DNA of 64,000 nt from WRDF01 sp031552235 (GTDB taxonomy: Bacteria > Bacteroidota > Bacteroidia > Bacteroidales > Rikenellaceae). The notes beneath the pieces were generated by a model. It was not told the origin of the DNA. It saw nothing but the letters and a program-made list of their open reading frames with translations, and did no database searches. How positions within the stretch are numbered: position 1 is the stretch's first letter; every line of letters begins with the position of its first letter. Made by a program: the position numbers and the translations under genes. The DNA lies in NCBI GenBank assembly GCA_031552235.1, contig JAVBMR010000026.1:1-64000 (forward strand). The letters are read 5' to 3'. This document shows positions 16,963-25,716 of this stretch, piece after piece.

Positions 16963-18111
16963 TTATTTCCCTTTCTTGGGCGATGACGGCCGTGTGGATG
17001 GGTTCTTGGGACTTTTGCGGTTGCCTGAGGGCCGGCCGCCGTCGACAGTCCTGTGCGTCTTGGTCGTGGAGGCCCGGCTTGTTTTGGAGGCGGGAGACTG
17101 CTGCGGCCGGCCCTCTGCCGCCCCGCGCTCCTTGCCATCCATAGCATGGCGTGATTTGCCGCTTGTTGTTGCGTGCGGCTTGGCGACGGCAACCCTGTGT
17201 GTTTTGGTTGCAGTGGCCCGGGCTGTTTTGCCTTCGGGATCTCGCTGCGGCCGAGAATCGGCCGCAATGGGTGTTATTCCGTAACCCCTGTCTTCTGTAG
17301 TCCCATGGACTTTGCCGCCACGGCGGTACTGCGAGTAAGATCCCGGCTTTTTCTGCTGACTGGGTCTTGCCCGGAACGCTTTTTTCTCGTCCGACGCCTC
17401 TTCCGTCCCCGACGACTGGGCCAGCAAAGCATGCATCTCCCTCGCCTCTTCGGTCGTGAGATGCCTCCAGCGTCCTGTTTCGAGGTTGCCCAGCGATATG
17501 TTCAGCACCTTTACGCGCTTTAGCTTTGCCACCTTATAGCCCAAAACATGGCACATGCGCCGGATCTGGCGGTTCAGCCCCTGGGTGAGATGTATGACGA
17601 ATGTCGTTTCTTTTGTGCGGAATATTTTGCAGGGCTTCGTGGTCACGCCGAGGATATTGACCCCGCCGGCCATGTGGGACAGAAACTCAGCAGTGATGGG
17701 TTTGTCCACGGTCACGACATACTCCTTTGGGTTGTTGTTGCCCGCCCGGAGTATCTTGTTGACTATATCCCCGTCGTTCGTCAGCAGTATCAGCCCTTCG
17801 GAATCCTTGTCGAGCCTTCCGACGGGGAATATCCGTTCCTTATAGCCCAAAAAGTCTATGATATTGGTCTTGTCGCTTCGTTCGCTGGTGCATGTGACAC
17901 CGACGGGCTTGTTACAGGCGATGTAAACAGGGCTTTTTTTCCTCTTGCCGACTTTTTCCCCGTCGACTTCCACCAGATCCATATCGCCGACCATGTCGCC
18001 CAGAACAGCCTCGCGGCCGTTTATGGTTACCCGCCCCTGCGAGATATAGTTGTCGGCTTCCCTACGGGAGCAGTAGCCGGCATCGGTAATGTATTTGTTC
18101 AGTCGCTTCAT
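16963..18111 (-). CDS. rluF: 23S rRNA pseudouridine synthase, RluF-like, with long basic tail
   Basis: The protein has 382 residues from the start at 18111 (MKRLNKYITDAGYCSRREAD); a start at 18138 would add nine residues without family support. An S4 RNA-binding domain spans about 1-60. The catalytic domain follows with GRLDKDSEGL, where D101 is the expected catalytic aspartate, and NRQIRRMCHVLGYKVAKLKR. RluF modifies U2604 of 23S rRNA. Residues about 240-382 form a low-complexity Lys/Arg/Ser/Thr/Pro-rich extension with repeated TKTHR-like units, which E. coli RluF lacks. This tail is probably disordered and may bind RNA. The 18-nt palindromic terminator upstream separates it from the lipoprotein gene. 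Confidence 0.85.
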   Translation of the reverse strand: MKRLNKYITDAGYCSRREADNYISQGRVTINGREAVLGDMVGDMDLVEVDGEKVGKRKKSPVYIACNKPVGVTCTSERSDKTNIIDFLGYKERIFPVGRLDKDSEGLILLTNDGDIVNKILRAGNNNPKEYVVTVDKPITAEFLSHMAGGVNILGVTTKPCKIFRTKETTFVIHLTQGLNRQIRRMCHVLGYKVAKLKRVKVLNISLGNLETGRWRHLTTEEAREMHALLAQSSGTEEASDEKKAFRARPSQQKKPGSYSQYRRGGKVHGTTEDRGYGITPIAADSRPQRDPEGKTARATATKTHRVAVAKPHATTSGKSRHAMDGKERGAAEGRPQQSPASKTSRASTTKTHRTVDGGRPSGNRKSPKNPSTRPSSPKKGK

Positions 18112-18176
18112 CGGTTTCGGTATCGTTTGACAGGGCAAATGTAGTGTTAATATGTCATCTATTGCGGCGACAGAAC

Positions 18177-18210
18177 AAAAAAGGCCGGGAAATATTTCCC
18201 GGCCTTTTTT
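18177..18210. terminator. Palindromic bidirectional terminator
   Basis: AAAAAAGGCCGGGAAAT with its perfect complement forms a 34-nt palindrome with A and T runs on both flanks. It lies just past the lipoprotein stop (minus strand) and upstream of rluF. Confidence 0.85.
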
Positions 18211-18231
18211 GTTTGTGCTTAGAATGAAATA

Positions 18232-19878
18232 TTATTGCCTTGTATCCCTGTATACCCTGAACCAAAGGTCCCACTTTCTGTTGTGGCTACTGCTTCGGTA
18301 ATAGTAGATGGGTGCGGCTGCCGTGCCTGGGTTTTCCGGATTTACCCAGTTCCAGATTCCGTGCATGAAGTTATTGAAAGTACCGTCTGTTGGCCTGTTC
18401 CAGCTGGCGTTCAATATGTTTATGTCTACAAACGGTTCTCCGTCGATCCCGTATACGCTGGCCGGTACTATAAATATGGCCGCTCCGTTACCGCTTTCTA
18501 TTTGGCTGGCGGTTATTTGGGCTGTAGTCGGTCGGTTCGGGGTCTCTTTTGCCCAACTGAACTCTTTGTTGCACGGGAACTTACAACTGATGCTGGGGGT
18601 TCCGTTGCCAAGCGGCATGTAGTACATGTCCAGACTTTCGTATTTGTTGAACAGGATAAGTCCGCTTCTGAAGAATTTGGCGAAGTCGCTTCGTTTTGTA
18701 AGGTCCGCGCTTGTCGTATCGGCATTTACCTTCACGAAATAGCGATCCTGACCGGCAAAGAATTTCTTTTCGAAAGTGAATCCGTCGTCGAAAGAAGCCT
18801 GATGTCTCGGCAGCATGTTCCAGGATGGGTCTCCCGTCTGCACATACAGGCTCTGCAGCCTGGTGCGTCCTCTTATGCCGTAATTCTGGTCGATCCCGAA
18901 TTCGACATTTACCCACTTGTAGGGATGTGCCGGATCGCTGCCCATTAGTATTTCTTCGATGGGGTTCTGGATCCTCTTGATGTATACGAAGGTAGTGTCG
19001 GTTTCCGTTTCTGTCTCGTCGCCAAGGATAAATCCGTCGGGGAGGTTGTTGAACGTTACGCCAAAGCGGTGTGTGTAACCGGTGGGCCAGCTTGCTTCCC
19101 TTTCGAAAACGGGAACTTCATCCGCCGCCGCGGTGCTGTTGGGATTTGTCGTGTTGACACACCTTATACGTATTGTTTTCGAGCCTTCGTTATTTCCTTC
19201 CTCCACTACAAACGAGTTGCCGTTCTCGACATACCATGCACGGCTGTTAGCGTTTGTTATGTGGGGGGCGTTCGTGTTTGCTGCCGTCCCGATCACGGCT
19301 ATGTTGATAGTAATGTCTTCCGGCGTGCGGTATTCATTGCCCGTGACTTCGCCCCTGAGTTTGAAGTCTATGGTAACGTTGGAGTATTCGCGTGTCAGAT
19401 ATTCTTTAGCTTTGAAAGTCACCTTGACGTTTTCCCTTTTGTCGAGTTTTACCAGCAACTGCTTGTTGTTGCCCAACGCGTAGCTGTCGTCGATGCTCCT
19501 TACGAGGTTGACCTGGGATTGTACGGGAGAGGCGTTGACGTTGAGGTGTTTCAGGGTAAGGGTGGCTTCCGTGTCGCCCTGAGTGATTTTAACGTAATGC
19601 CTTGCATCTGCGGTGATACCTTCGGGCAAGCCTACGAACTCGAAATGCCTGTTCTCGGTCGCATTGCCCAGCAGGTAGAAAGGTATCACGAGATCCTTTG
19701 TGGCAGGTTTGCTGAGTACTATCTTTACGGTGATCTCGCCCATGAACGGAAGTACTTCCTGGGCTGTTTGGAATGTCACTTCCGGCACGTTCAATTTGCC
19801 TTCGTTGTCTTCGTAAGACTCGCACGAGAAGAACATCGCAGTCACACCTAAGAGTAGCAAGGGTAAAAGTTTTTTCAT
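18232..19878 (-). CDS. Large surface lipoprotein of unknown function
   Basis: The start at 19878 gives a 548-residue protein with a lipoprotein signal (MKKLLPLLLLGVTAMFFSC, C19 lipidated). Upstream in-frame ATGs lack this. After the lipobox the protein is mostly beta: two regions resemble Calx-beta-like or DUF1735-type modules (for example ITVKIVLSKPATKDLVIPF and VTFKAKEYLTREYSNVTI). The C-terminus is rich in Trp and Tyr. Such lipoproteins in Bacteroidetes are surface-exposed and often bind polysaccharides or proteins. No SusC/SusD partner is next to it, so no function is assigned. It stands as a single gene. Confidence 0.75.
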   Translation of the reverse strand: MKKLLPLLLLGVTAMFFSCESYEDNEGKLNVPEVTFQTAQEVLPFMGEITVKIVLSKPATKDLVIPFYLLGNATENRHFEFVGLPEGITADARHYVKITQGDTEATLTLKHLNVNASPVQSQVNLVRSIDDSYALGNNKQLLVKLDKRENVKVTFKAKEYLTREYSNVTIDFKLRGEVTGNEYRTPEDITINIAVIGTAANTNAPHITNANSRAWYVENGNSFVVEEGNNEGSKTIRIRCVNTTNPNSTAAADEVPVFEREASWPTGYTHRFGVTFNNLPDGFILGDETETETDTTFVYIKRIQNPIEEILMGSDPAHPYKWVNVEFGIDQNYGIRGRTRLQSLYVQTGDPSWNMLPRHQASFDDGFTFEKKFFAGQDRYFVKVNADTTSADLTKRSDFAKFFRSGLILFNKYESLDMYYMPLGNGTPSISCKFPCNKEFSWAKETPNRPTTAQITASQIESGNGAAIFIVPASVYGIDGEPFVDINILNASWNRPTDGTFNNFMHGIWNWVNPENPGTAAAPIYYYRSSSHNRKWDLWFRVYRDTRQ

Positions 19879-20229
19879 CGTGTTTATTAGTTTTAGGTTA
19901 TTCTTGGTTAATTTTTTAAGTTTTGGTCTTTTCAATATACGATACGCCTATCCATTAAACGGCGGTGCGGTAGTATTTATTTTGCGGCTCACGGGACTTT
20001 TAAACCCTGTCGAGCGGGACAAACCACACCGGTTCCCGGTGGTTGCCGCCGCAGGAGTGTCCCCAGAGCAAAATGCCCTAACGCAAATATAAACATTATG
20101 AACGTAAAACAAATTCTTTTTGCAAATAAATATAAAAAATGGTCAAAACGTTCGATTCCGCGACCAAATTTGTGTAGGTCCGCCATGTGTGAGCGTGCTT
20201 TTGAGCTGCCTGAGCCAGTGCATGGCGAG
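19879..20229. other. Intergenic region upstream of the lipoprotein gene
   Basis: No gene is seen. The minus strand has a TATATTGA box near 19935 that could be the lipoprotein promoter. A GTGTCCCC...GGTTCCCGGTGGTTGCC stretch around 20025-20062 has no clear meaning. Confidence 0.35.
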
Positions 20230-20274
20230 AAAAATGCGGATGCCCCGAAAAGTCCGAGGGGCATCCGCATTTTT
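20230..20274 (-). terminator. Terminator downstream of efp
   Basis: A perfect 17-bp stem (AAAAATGCGGATGCCCC, 20230-20246, pairing with 20258-20274) has an 11-nt loop and a T-run on the minus strand. It lies 26 bp past the efp stop codon and is symmetrical enough to work in both directions. Confidence 0.88.
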
Positions 20275-20299
20275 AATTTGCGCGCCTGAACGCTGCTCG

Positions 20300-20869
20300 C
20301 TATTGCTTGATCCTTTCGTAGTATTCGCGGGTGCGCGTGTCGACGCGGATCTTTTCGCCTGTGGTAATGAACAGCGGTACGCGTACCGTCGCGCCGGTAT
20401 TCACCGTGGCCGCTTTGAGCGAGTTGGACGAAGCGGTGTCGCCCTTGATGCCCGGTTCGGTGTACGTCACCTCCATGTCGATGATGGGGGGGAGTTCTGC
20501 CGAAAGCACCTGGTCCTTGTCCGTGTGGAACATTACCTCCACGACCTGCCCTTCGGCCATAAGGTCGGCGTTGTCGATGAGGTTCTTGTCTATCGCGATC
20601 TGTTCGAAAGTTTCGGTGTGCATGAAGTTGCTGCCCATGTCGTCGTCGTAAAGGTACTGGTAGGGACGGCGTTCCACGCGTACAGGCTCGATCTTTTCGC
20701 CTGCCGAGAAGGTGTTGTCTATCAGGCGTCCGTTCTCAAGGTTCTTGAGTTTCGTGCGAACGAAGGCCGGGCCTTTGCCGGGTTTGACGTGCTGGAATTC
20801 TACTACACAGAATGTTTTGCCGTTAAGCTCGATGCACATTCCGTTCTTTATATCCGCGGTTGTTGCCAT
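20300..20869 (-). CDS. efp: Translation elongation factor P
   Basis: The 189-residue protein from the ATG at 20869 has the normal EF-P length. The modification loop is HVKPGKGPAFVRTK, with Lys32 at the position equivalent to E. coli K34. The C-terminal OB domains include GDTASSNSLKAATVNTGATVRVPLFI. EF-P binds ribosomes stalled at polyproline stretches and promotes peptide-bond formation. The in-frame extension to 20923 crosses the promoter and was rejected. No modification enzyme is nearby. It is a single gene with its own promoter and terminator. Confidence 0.96.
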   Translation of the reverse strand: MATTADIKNGMCIELNGKTFCVVEFQHVKPGKGPAFVRTKLKNLENGRLIDNTFSAGEKIEPVRVERRPYQYLYDDDMGSNFMHTETFEQIAIDKNLIDNADLMAEGQVVEVMFHTDKDQVLSAELPPIIDMEVTYTEPGIKGDTASSNSLKAATVNTGATVRVPLFITTGEKIRVDTRTREYYERIKQ

Positions 20870-20894
20870 TTGCTGGTTTTTTTGTGTTAGGCTA

Positions 20895-20924
20895 CAAAAG
20901 TAATGAAAAAATCGGGAAGTCAAA
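20895..20924 (-). promoter_or_regulatory. Promoter of efp
   Basis: On the minus strand TTTG (20921-20924) and TACTTTTG (20895-20902) are 18 bp apart, 26 bp before the start codon. Confidence 0.6.
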
Positions 20925-20954
20925 TAATTGGTTGGCCGACAAAGACAAAAAAGA

Positions 20955-21150
20955 AACGCTTGTCAGCAAGAATACCCCTGCTGTTTTCTTGGGTCTCCAA
21001 ATGTTGCGTCCCATTTTGCTTGCCGGGTATTAATTCATTCCCGGCGACTGCATGTGGCAGCCGCGGTCTTTGCAATACCTCGCAGGTTACTTTTGGATTG
21101 TTTACTGGGGAAGTCCGTCGCGCCGCAAATTGTATCTTGCGGATAAGCAT
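20955..21150. repeat. Dispersed repeat family A, copy 3
   Basis: The element is bounded by inverted ends CGCTTGTCAGCAAGAATACC (about 20955) and GTATCTTGCGGATAAGCAT (21132-21150). The interior differs from the other copies, so only the ends are shared. It sits between the efp promoter and the asd terminator. Confidence 0.6.
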
Positions 21151-21151
21151 G

Positions 21152-21189
21152 AAAAAGAAACCTCCATGCTGTTGCCGGCATGGAGGTTT
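21152..21189 (-). terminator. Terminator of asd
   Basis: A 12-bp stem (AAACCTCCATGC / GCATGGAGGTTT) with an 8-nt loop is followed on the minus strand by CTTTTTC. It lies 66 bp past the asd stop codon. Confidence 0.85.
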
Positions 21190-21254
21190 GCTATGAAGGA
21201 TACTTTCCTTAGTGGTTATTTCGCGCCGAGAAATGACAGCGAGAGATAGACGGG

Positions 21255-22256
21255 TTACCTGTTCTTGATCACATACTCGGCGATCTGCACGGCGTTGAGC
21301 GCCGCTCCCTTGCGGATCTGGTCGCTCACGCTCCAGAAAGTCAAGCCGTTGGGGTTCGAGATGTCTTTGCGCACACGTCCCACATATACGGGGTCGCAGC
21401 CCGCGAGCATCAGCGGCATGGGGTATTCTTTGCTGGCCGGGTTGTCGAGAAGAACGACGCCTTCTGCTTTCTCGAAAGCCTCTTTGGCCTGCTCCACCGA
21501 GATAGGCTTTTCGGTTTCGACCCAGATGCTTTCCGAGTGGGCACGCATTACCGGTACGCGCACGCATGTCGCGCTCACCTCCACGTCCGAGTGCATGATC
21601 TTGCGCGTTTCGTTGAACATCTTCATCTCTTCCTTCGTGTATCCGTTGTCGGTGAAGACGTCTATCTGGGGGATGACGTTGTATGCAAGCTGGTAGGCGA
21701 ATTTGTTCACCGTGGGTTTTTTGCCTTCGACGAGTTCCCTGTACTGCATTTCGAGCTCGTCCATAGCTGCCGCGCCCGCGCCGCTCGCCGACTGGTAGCT
21801 CGACACATGCACGCGTTTGATGTGTGAAAGATCCTCGATAGCCTTCAGCGCCACGACCATCTGGATGGTGGTGCAGTTCGGGTTGGCGATAACGTTGCGC
21901 GGAGCGTCGAACGCGTCCTTCGGGTTCACTTCGGGAACGACCAAAGGCACGTCGCTGTCCATGCGGAACGCGCTTGAGTTGTCGATCATCAGGGCGCCGT
22001 GCTTTGTGATGGTCTTTTCGAATTCTTTCGAGGTTCCTGCGCCTGCCGAGGCGAATGCAATGCCGACGCCTTTGAAATCGTCGTTATGGGCGAGGAGCCT
22101 CACTTCGATCTCCTTGCCTTTGAACATATATTTTTTGCCCGCGCTGCGTTCCGAGCCGAACAGCAGGAGTTCGTCTGCGGGGAAGTTGCGCTCTTCGAGC
22201 ATCTTTAAAAGTTCCTGTCCTACGGCGCCGCTCGCGCCAACGATTGCTACCTTCAT
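21255..22256 (-). CDS. asd: Aspartate-semialdehyde dehydrogenase
   Basis: The 333-residue enzyme reduces aspartyl phosphate to aspartate semialdehyde with NADPH, the branch point for lysine/diaminopimelate, threonine and methionine synthesis. The N-terminal nucleotide fold is VAIVGASGAVGQELL. The catalytic cysteine is C128 in NPNCTTIQ. The downstream RAHSESIW segment supplies the conserved His. The start matches the family exactly. It is monocistronic, with a terminator and a leader of about 138 nt if the minus-strand TACTTTTG box at 22394-22401 is its promoter. A repeat-rich gap of 635 bp lies upstream. Confidence 0.96.
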   Translation of the reverse strand: MKVAIVGASGAVGQELLKMLEERNFPADELLLFGSERSAGKKYMFKGKEIEVRLLAHNDDFKGVGIAFASAGAGTSKEFEKTITKHGALMIDNSSAFRMDSDVPLVVPEVNPKDAFDAPRNVIANPNCTTIQMVVALKAIEDLSHIKRVHVSSYQSASGAGAAAMDELEMQYRELVEGKKPTVNKFAYQLAYNVIPQIDVFTDNGYTKEEMKMFNETRKIMHSDVEVSATCVRVPVMRAHSESIWVETEKPISVEQAKEAFEKAEGVVLLDNPASKEYPMPLMLAGCDPVYVGRVRKDISNPNGLTFWSVSDQIRKGAALNAVQIAEYVIKNR

Positions 22257-22627
22257 TTTTTTACAATCAGTTACTTATATGTTATAATTTTTCCGGGCTT
22301 CGTTCGGCGGTATTAGTGCCTGCGAAGTGCGCTTTGGGCTACTGTGTTGTCAGTCAGTCGCTTGTCGTGTCGTCGGCGTCAGTCCCGGGATGGCAAAAGT
22401 AATAAAAAACAAGCAGTTATGCACTATCCGCGCCATTAATTTGCGATTAAGCGTGTTTTGCGGTGTTTATAGTTCGGTCTGTTGCTGGCGGAGGGCGTAG
22501 TTTCGAATTACAGCCCTTTGGGAGTGCATCGACGTTCACGCTCTATCAGGGGCGCTGTAGCGACCAGCCCGGTGCGTGTGGCGGCGGCTGGCTGACGGTG
22601 TCACCGAAGCGACACCGATAAATAACC

Positions 22628-22791
22628 GAACTATCCTCTTTAGGCTTGTTCTAATCTTTTTTCTGTCCGACGCCAGCGGAGGATGTATTTAGCCGCAGGC
22701 AGAATATCAGCCCTCCGCGCCGGGTGGCGTCGGACTGACGGCTTGCTTCGCAAGCCGAAACCAATAACAACAAACCTAAAGGGGACGTTTC
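22628..22791. repeat. MITE-like repeat family B, copy 1 (164 bp)
   Basis: Imperfect terminal inverted repeats GAACTATCCTCTTTAGGCTT and AACAAACCTAAAGGGGACG flank the core. The core has a nested hairpin: CCGACGCCAGCGGAGG ... CCCTCCGCGCCGGG, then TGGCGTCGG, and a GGCTTGC-TTC-GCAAGCC stem. It is the reverse complement of the copy at 47551-47709. The rest of the 22257-22891 gap holds a related module (GGCGGAGGGCGTAG... at 22487) and a GGTGTC...GACACC hairpin near 22598-22617. Confidence 0.75.
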
Positions 22792-22836
22792 TGTTAAATA
22801 AAATGGCAGATTCTGATGATATAAGCACAAACAACA

Positions 22837-22866
22837 AGGCCGGCGCTTATTTATAAGCGCCGGCCT
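22837..22866 (-). terminator. Terminator of the DUF4837 gene
   Basis: AGGCCGGCGCTTAT and its complement form a 14-bp stem with a 2-nt spacer, followed on the minus strand by TGTTGTTTG. It lies 26 bp past the stop codon. Confidence 0.8.
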
Positions 22867-22891
22867 GTGTACGGTTGACGTGTCCCCAGTG

Positions 22892-23959
22892 TTATTCCGA
22901 CACGGGGGCTTCGGGTGTCTCCGCGGCCTGGCCCTCTCCGGGCGCTTCCGCCGCCTGGGCGGCCTTGTCCGACGGGAACGATACGCCGTACATCAGGTGC
23001 TGGAGTTCGCGGTAGTAGTTGCGCTTCATCTTGCCGTGGTTGGGCGAGAGGATGTACATGTCGATGGTCACGACCTGCCGTGTGTCGGCGTCCAGCGTCG
23101 AGTAGCTTATGAACGGGCCGCCGTAGAAGTCGCCCTGCATGTCCCAGAAACCGCGCATCTCGGCCCAGTCGCGCCCGTTGATGCGTTTGTACGTCACGAT
23201 GGGGGTAAACACTTTCGCGGTTGTCATGTACGAACCTTTATTCGTGCCCTCTATCTTTCCCAGAAACTCGTTGCGGCGCTTGAGCAGCGAGTCGACCATG
23301 AAATTCGAACGGTCGGTGTAGGGGTATTTGTATATCATCACTCCCTGCTCTGCTTCCTGGTAGTGTTTGCGTAGCCACATGAAGTCTGCCGTGGCGTTGG
23401 CCTCGGCGTTGACATACGCGCTCGGGACGACCATGTCGAACCCGAACTTTTCGAATATCGCTTTGTTGAGGGTGGGATTTTGCAGTTTTTTATTGAGCGC
23501 TACCGAACGGTTCCTCTCCGTGATCTCGAATATGGACTGGAGTTCTTTCCTGTGGTCCGACACATATTGCGTGAGCGACTGCGCGTCCGGCGCTGAGAGG
23601 GTCACGATGATCTGCGGTGCCGAATAGACGTCGTACTGCGCGTGCATCCCGGGTTCGGTGTATTCATCGCCCGTATCGACCATTATTACATTGCGGTGCA
23701 GGCGGAGCATGTTGATGAAGTTGCTCGGGCCGATGCGGCTTACGGTATACATCGGCTCGGGGGCGTTCAGCACGGGGATGGTTTCCCCAAGGATGGACCT
23801 GACCGTGTCTTCGAGGGCGCCGTCCCAGTCGCGGGTGGCCGCGACCACGATTATTTCATAGGGTTTGCCCTGCGCGGCCTGTTTTTTATTTTCCCCCATG
23901 CACGAGGCGAGCGCCAGTATCGCAACGGCGATTAACGGTATGATGCGGATCGGTTTCAT
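22892..23959 (-). CDS. DUF4837 family lipoprotein
   Basis: This 355-residue protein has a lipoprotein signal peptide (MKPIRIIPLIAVAILALASC, C20 lipidated). DUF4837 is a Bacteroidetes family with no established function; characteristic stretches here are EIIVVAATRDWDG and RGFWDMQGDFYGGPFI. It is expected in the periplasm or on a membrane face. The C-terminal 25 residues are Ala/Glu/Pro-rich (AAQAAEAPGEGQAAETPEAP) and look disordered. It is a single gene with its own promoter and terminator, and is not obviously linked to asd or to the deacetylase that diverges from it. Confidence 0.82.
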   Translation of the reverse strand: MKPIRIIPLIAVAILALASCMGENKKQAAQGKPYEIIVVAATRDWDGALEDTVRSILGETIPVLNAPEPMYTVSRIGPSNFINMLRLHRNVIMVDTGDEYTEPGMHAQYDVYSAPQIIVTLSAPDAQSLTQYVSDHRKELQSIFEITERNRSVALNKKLQNPTLNKAIFEKFGFDMVVPSAYVNAEANATADFMWLRKHYQEAEQGVMIYKYPYTDRSNFMVDSLLKRRNEFLGKIEGTNKGSYMTTAKVFTPIVTYKRINGRDWAEMRGFWDMQGDFYGGPFISYSTLDADTRQVVTIDMYILSPNHGKMKRNYYRELQHLMYGVSFPSDKAAQAAEAPGEGQAAETPEAPVSE

Positions 23960-23982
23960 TTCGATGTCAATAGCTTATACGG

Positions 23983-24011
23983 CAAAGATAACCATTTTTG
24001 CGGAACCGCAA
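23983..24011 (-). promoter_or_regulatory. Probable promoter of the DUF4837 gene
   Basis: Minus-strand TATCTTTG (23983-23990) matches the -7 box, with TTG at 24009-24011 18 bp upstream as a weak -33 element. Confidence 0.5.
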
Positions 24012-24100
24012 TATCCGTTGGCCCATTTAATCTCTAAGGGTTGAATTCCACGCAGCGTGCCGCGGGGTCGGTTGTTGGTAAGTATACAGGCATGCCGTTA

Positions 24101-24130
24101 TTGACAATCCGGATAATGGTACTAACTTTG
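24101..24130 (+). promoter_or_regulatory. Promoter of the NodB-type deacetylase gene
   Basis: TTGAC (from 24101) and TAACTTTG (24123-24130) are about 19 bp apart. Because this promoter lies inside the longest open frame (from 24041), the true start must be downstream, at 24161. Confidence 0.6.
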
Positions 24131-24160
24131 CAGGGTTCGAACGAAAAACAGCAGGACAAG

Positions 24161-24769
24161 ATGCGCTTCACGCCGCCTAAACTTCTTAAACGAATGGCTC
24201 CCGGCCTTGTATGGAACATGGAAGGGGAGCCTGACGTGTACCTCACGTTCGACGACGGGCCCACGCCGGGCAATACCGAGTGGATAATAGAGACCCTCGC
24301 CAAGTACGACGCCAAAGCCACTTTTTTCTGCCTGGGCAAGAACGTCGAGCAGCACCCCGAAACTTTCCGGAAAATTATAGACGCCGGGCATAAGGCCGGG
24401 AACCACACGTACAGCCATCAGAAAGGCTGGGGCATGAGCCTCGAACGGTATGTGGAGGATGTCGATTTCGCGAACCAGTTCATCCGCAGCGACCTTTTCC
24501 GGCCGCCTTACGGCCGCATAAAACCGGCGCAGGCCAAGGTCATCTCGGAGCGCTACACCATCGTTATGTGGGACGTGCTGAGCCGCGATTACAGCAACCT
24601 CATCACGCCCCGCCAGTGTACGAAGAATGTGCTGAAGCATGTCAGGGCCGGGTCGATAGTGGTTTTCCACGACTCCTGGAAGTCGGCGCGCAACATGCGC
24701 TACGCCCTGCCCAGGGTACTCGAATACCTGAAGGAAAAAGGGCTGCGCTGCTCTGTAATAGAAATATAG
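24161..24769 (+). CDS. Polysaccharide deacetylase (NodB domain, CE4)
   Basis: The 202-residue protein carries the CE4 metal motifs TFDDGP (about residue 29) and HTYSH, plus RPPYGR. These enzymes remove acetyl groups from N-acetylated sugars in peptidoglycan or chitin-like polymers using a divalent metal. The start at 24161 (MRFTPPKLLKR) follows a promoter and is preferred over 24041. There is no obvious cleavable signal peptide, so export is uncertain; a peripheral or cytoplasmic location is possible. It is a single gene. The substrate is not evident from its neighbours. Confidence 0.85.
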   Translation: MRFTPPKLLKRMAPGLVWNMEGEPDVYLTFDDGPTPGNTEWIIETLAKYDAKATFFCLGKNVEQHPETFRKIIDAGHKAGNHTYSHQKGWGMSLERYVEDVDFANQFIRSDLFRPPYGRIKPAQAKVISERYTIVMWDVLSRDYSNLITPRQCTKNVLKHVRAGSIVVFHDSWKSARNMRYALPRVLEYLKEKGLRCSVIEI

Positions 24770-24843
24770 GTGCATCCCGGCACACAGATCGCAATAGCGC
24801 GCAGGGACTAAAATAAGCCGAGACATATATTGTCCGACGAATG

Positions 24844-24896
24844 GTGCCTTCCGGCACACGGAAAGAGTAGTGACGTTAGCTCGCACCGGAATGTTG
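24844..24896. repeat. Dispersed repeat family C, copy
   Basis: GTGCCTTCCGGCACACGG, then AAAGAG, then CTCGCACCGGAATGTTGGG. It is close to the copies at 47426-47476 and 50884-50938 and begins with a small GTGCC-TTCC-GGCAC hairpin. Confidence 0.6.
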
Positions 24897-25127
24897 GGAA
24901 GTGAAATAGCCTTGCCGCTCTGCCGGGGTCGCCGCAGCGACCGACTAAAAGAGAGGAGTCTTACGTGAGGTTTATTTTATAGACTTTTTTGGTTGCTTTT
25001 TACGGCAACCGACGCAGGAGTGAGAGCCTGAAAACTTGTTTTCAAGGCCGAGCGACAAGGAGGAAAAGAATTTAATGGTAAAAAGTAACGAATAAAAGAA
25101 GATTATTTATTGTTGATAAACAACGCC
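24897..25127. other. Intergenic region with palindromic segments upstream of ubiX
   Basis: It includes GGTCGCC-GCA-GCGACC (near 24929) and inverted segments GTTGCTTTTTACGG (about 24993) and GGTAAAAAGTAAC (about 25077) that could bound another small repeat. No gene is seen. Confidence 0.4.
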
Positions 25128-25694
25128 ATGCCAAAGCGAAGGATAATAATAGGTGTCACGGGAGCCAGCGGGTCGATATATGCCCGCCTGCTGATGGAGC
25201 ATTTGCTGCGTTCGGACGAAGTCGGGGAACTGGCTGTAGTGATGAGCGCCAACGGCAAAGCCGTGACCGAATACGAGGGGCAGGTATTGCCTTCAGCCGA
25301 GGACGACCTGAGGGTGCGGGATTTCGATAACGGCGACCTTTTTGCGCCTCCGGCATCCGGTTCGGCAGGGTATGATTCGATGGTCGTTGTGCCTTGTTCG
25401 ATGGGGACTGTGGGGCGGATAGCTTCGGGCGTGTCGGACAACCTGATAACACGCGCCGCCGATGTCATGCTCAAGGAGCGCCGCCGTCTGATACTCGTCG
25501 CACGCGAGGCGCCTTACAGCACGATACACCTGCGGAATATGACGACGATCTCCGAATGCGGCGCTATCGTGCTGCCCGCCTCGCCGTCATTTTACTCCCA
25601 TCCGGCCGATGTGGAACAACTTTGCATGACAGTCGTGGAGCGTGTGCTTTCGCTGCTCGGCATCCCCGGCGACCGCTACGAGTGGGGGAAGTAA
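25128..25694 (+). CDS. ubiX: UbiX family flavin prenyltransferase
   Basis: The 188-residue flavoprotein has the N-terminal FMN-binding GVTGASGSIYARLL, the central VVPCSMGTVGRIASG and LVAREAPYSTIHLRNM. UbiX attaches a dimethylallyl group to FMN to make the prenylated cofactor needed by UbiD-type decarboxylases. In a menaquinone-using anaerobe this may serve futalosine-type or aromatic-acid decarboxylation. No ubiD is in the window. The start ATG at 25128 fits the family; a TTG at 25110 is not needed. The length is typical. Confidence 0.92.
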   Translation: MPKRRIIIGVTGASGSIYARLLMEHLLRSDEVGELAVVMSANGKAVTEYEGQVLPSAEDDLRVRDFDNGDLFAPPASGSAGYDSMVVVPCSMGTVGRIASGVSDNLITRAADVMLKERRRLILVAREAPYSTIHLRNMTTISECGAIVLPASPSFYSHPADVEQLCMTVVERVLSLLGIPGDRYEWGK

Positions 25695-25716
25695 CCGGGG
25701 CTTCCGGCATTACACC

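Noticed and set aside
20870..20923. Upstream start of EF-P
   Set aside because: It would add 18 residues, spanning the -7 box, with no counterpart in the family.
24041..24160. N-terminal extension of the deacetylase
   Set aside because: A promoter (TTGAC / TAACTTTG) lies inside it and homologues start near MRFTPP.
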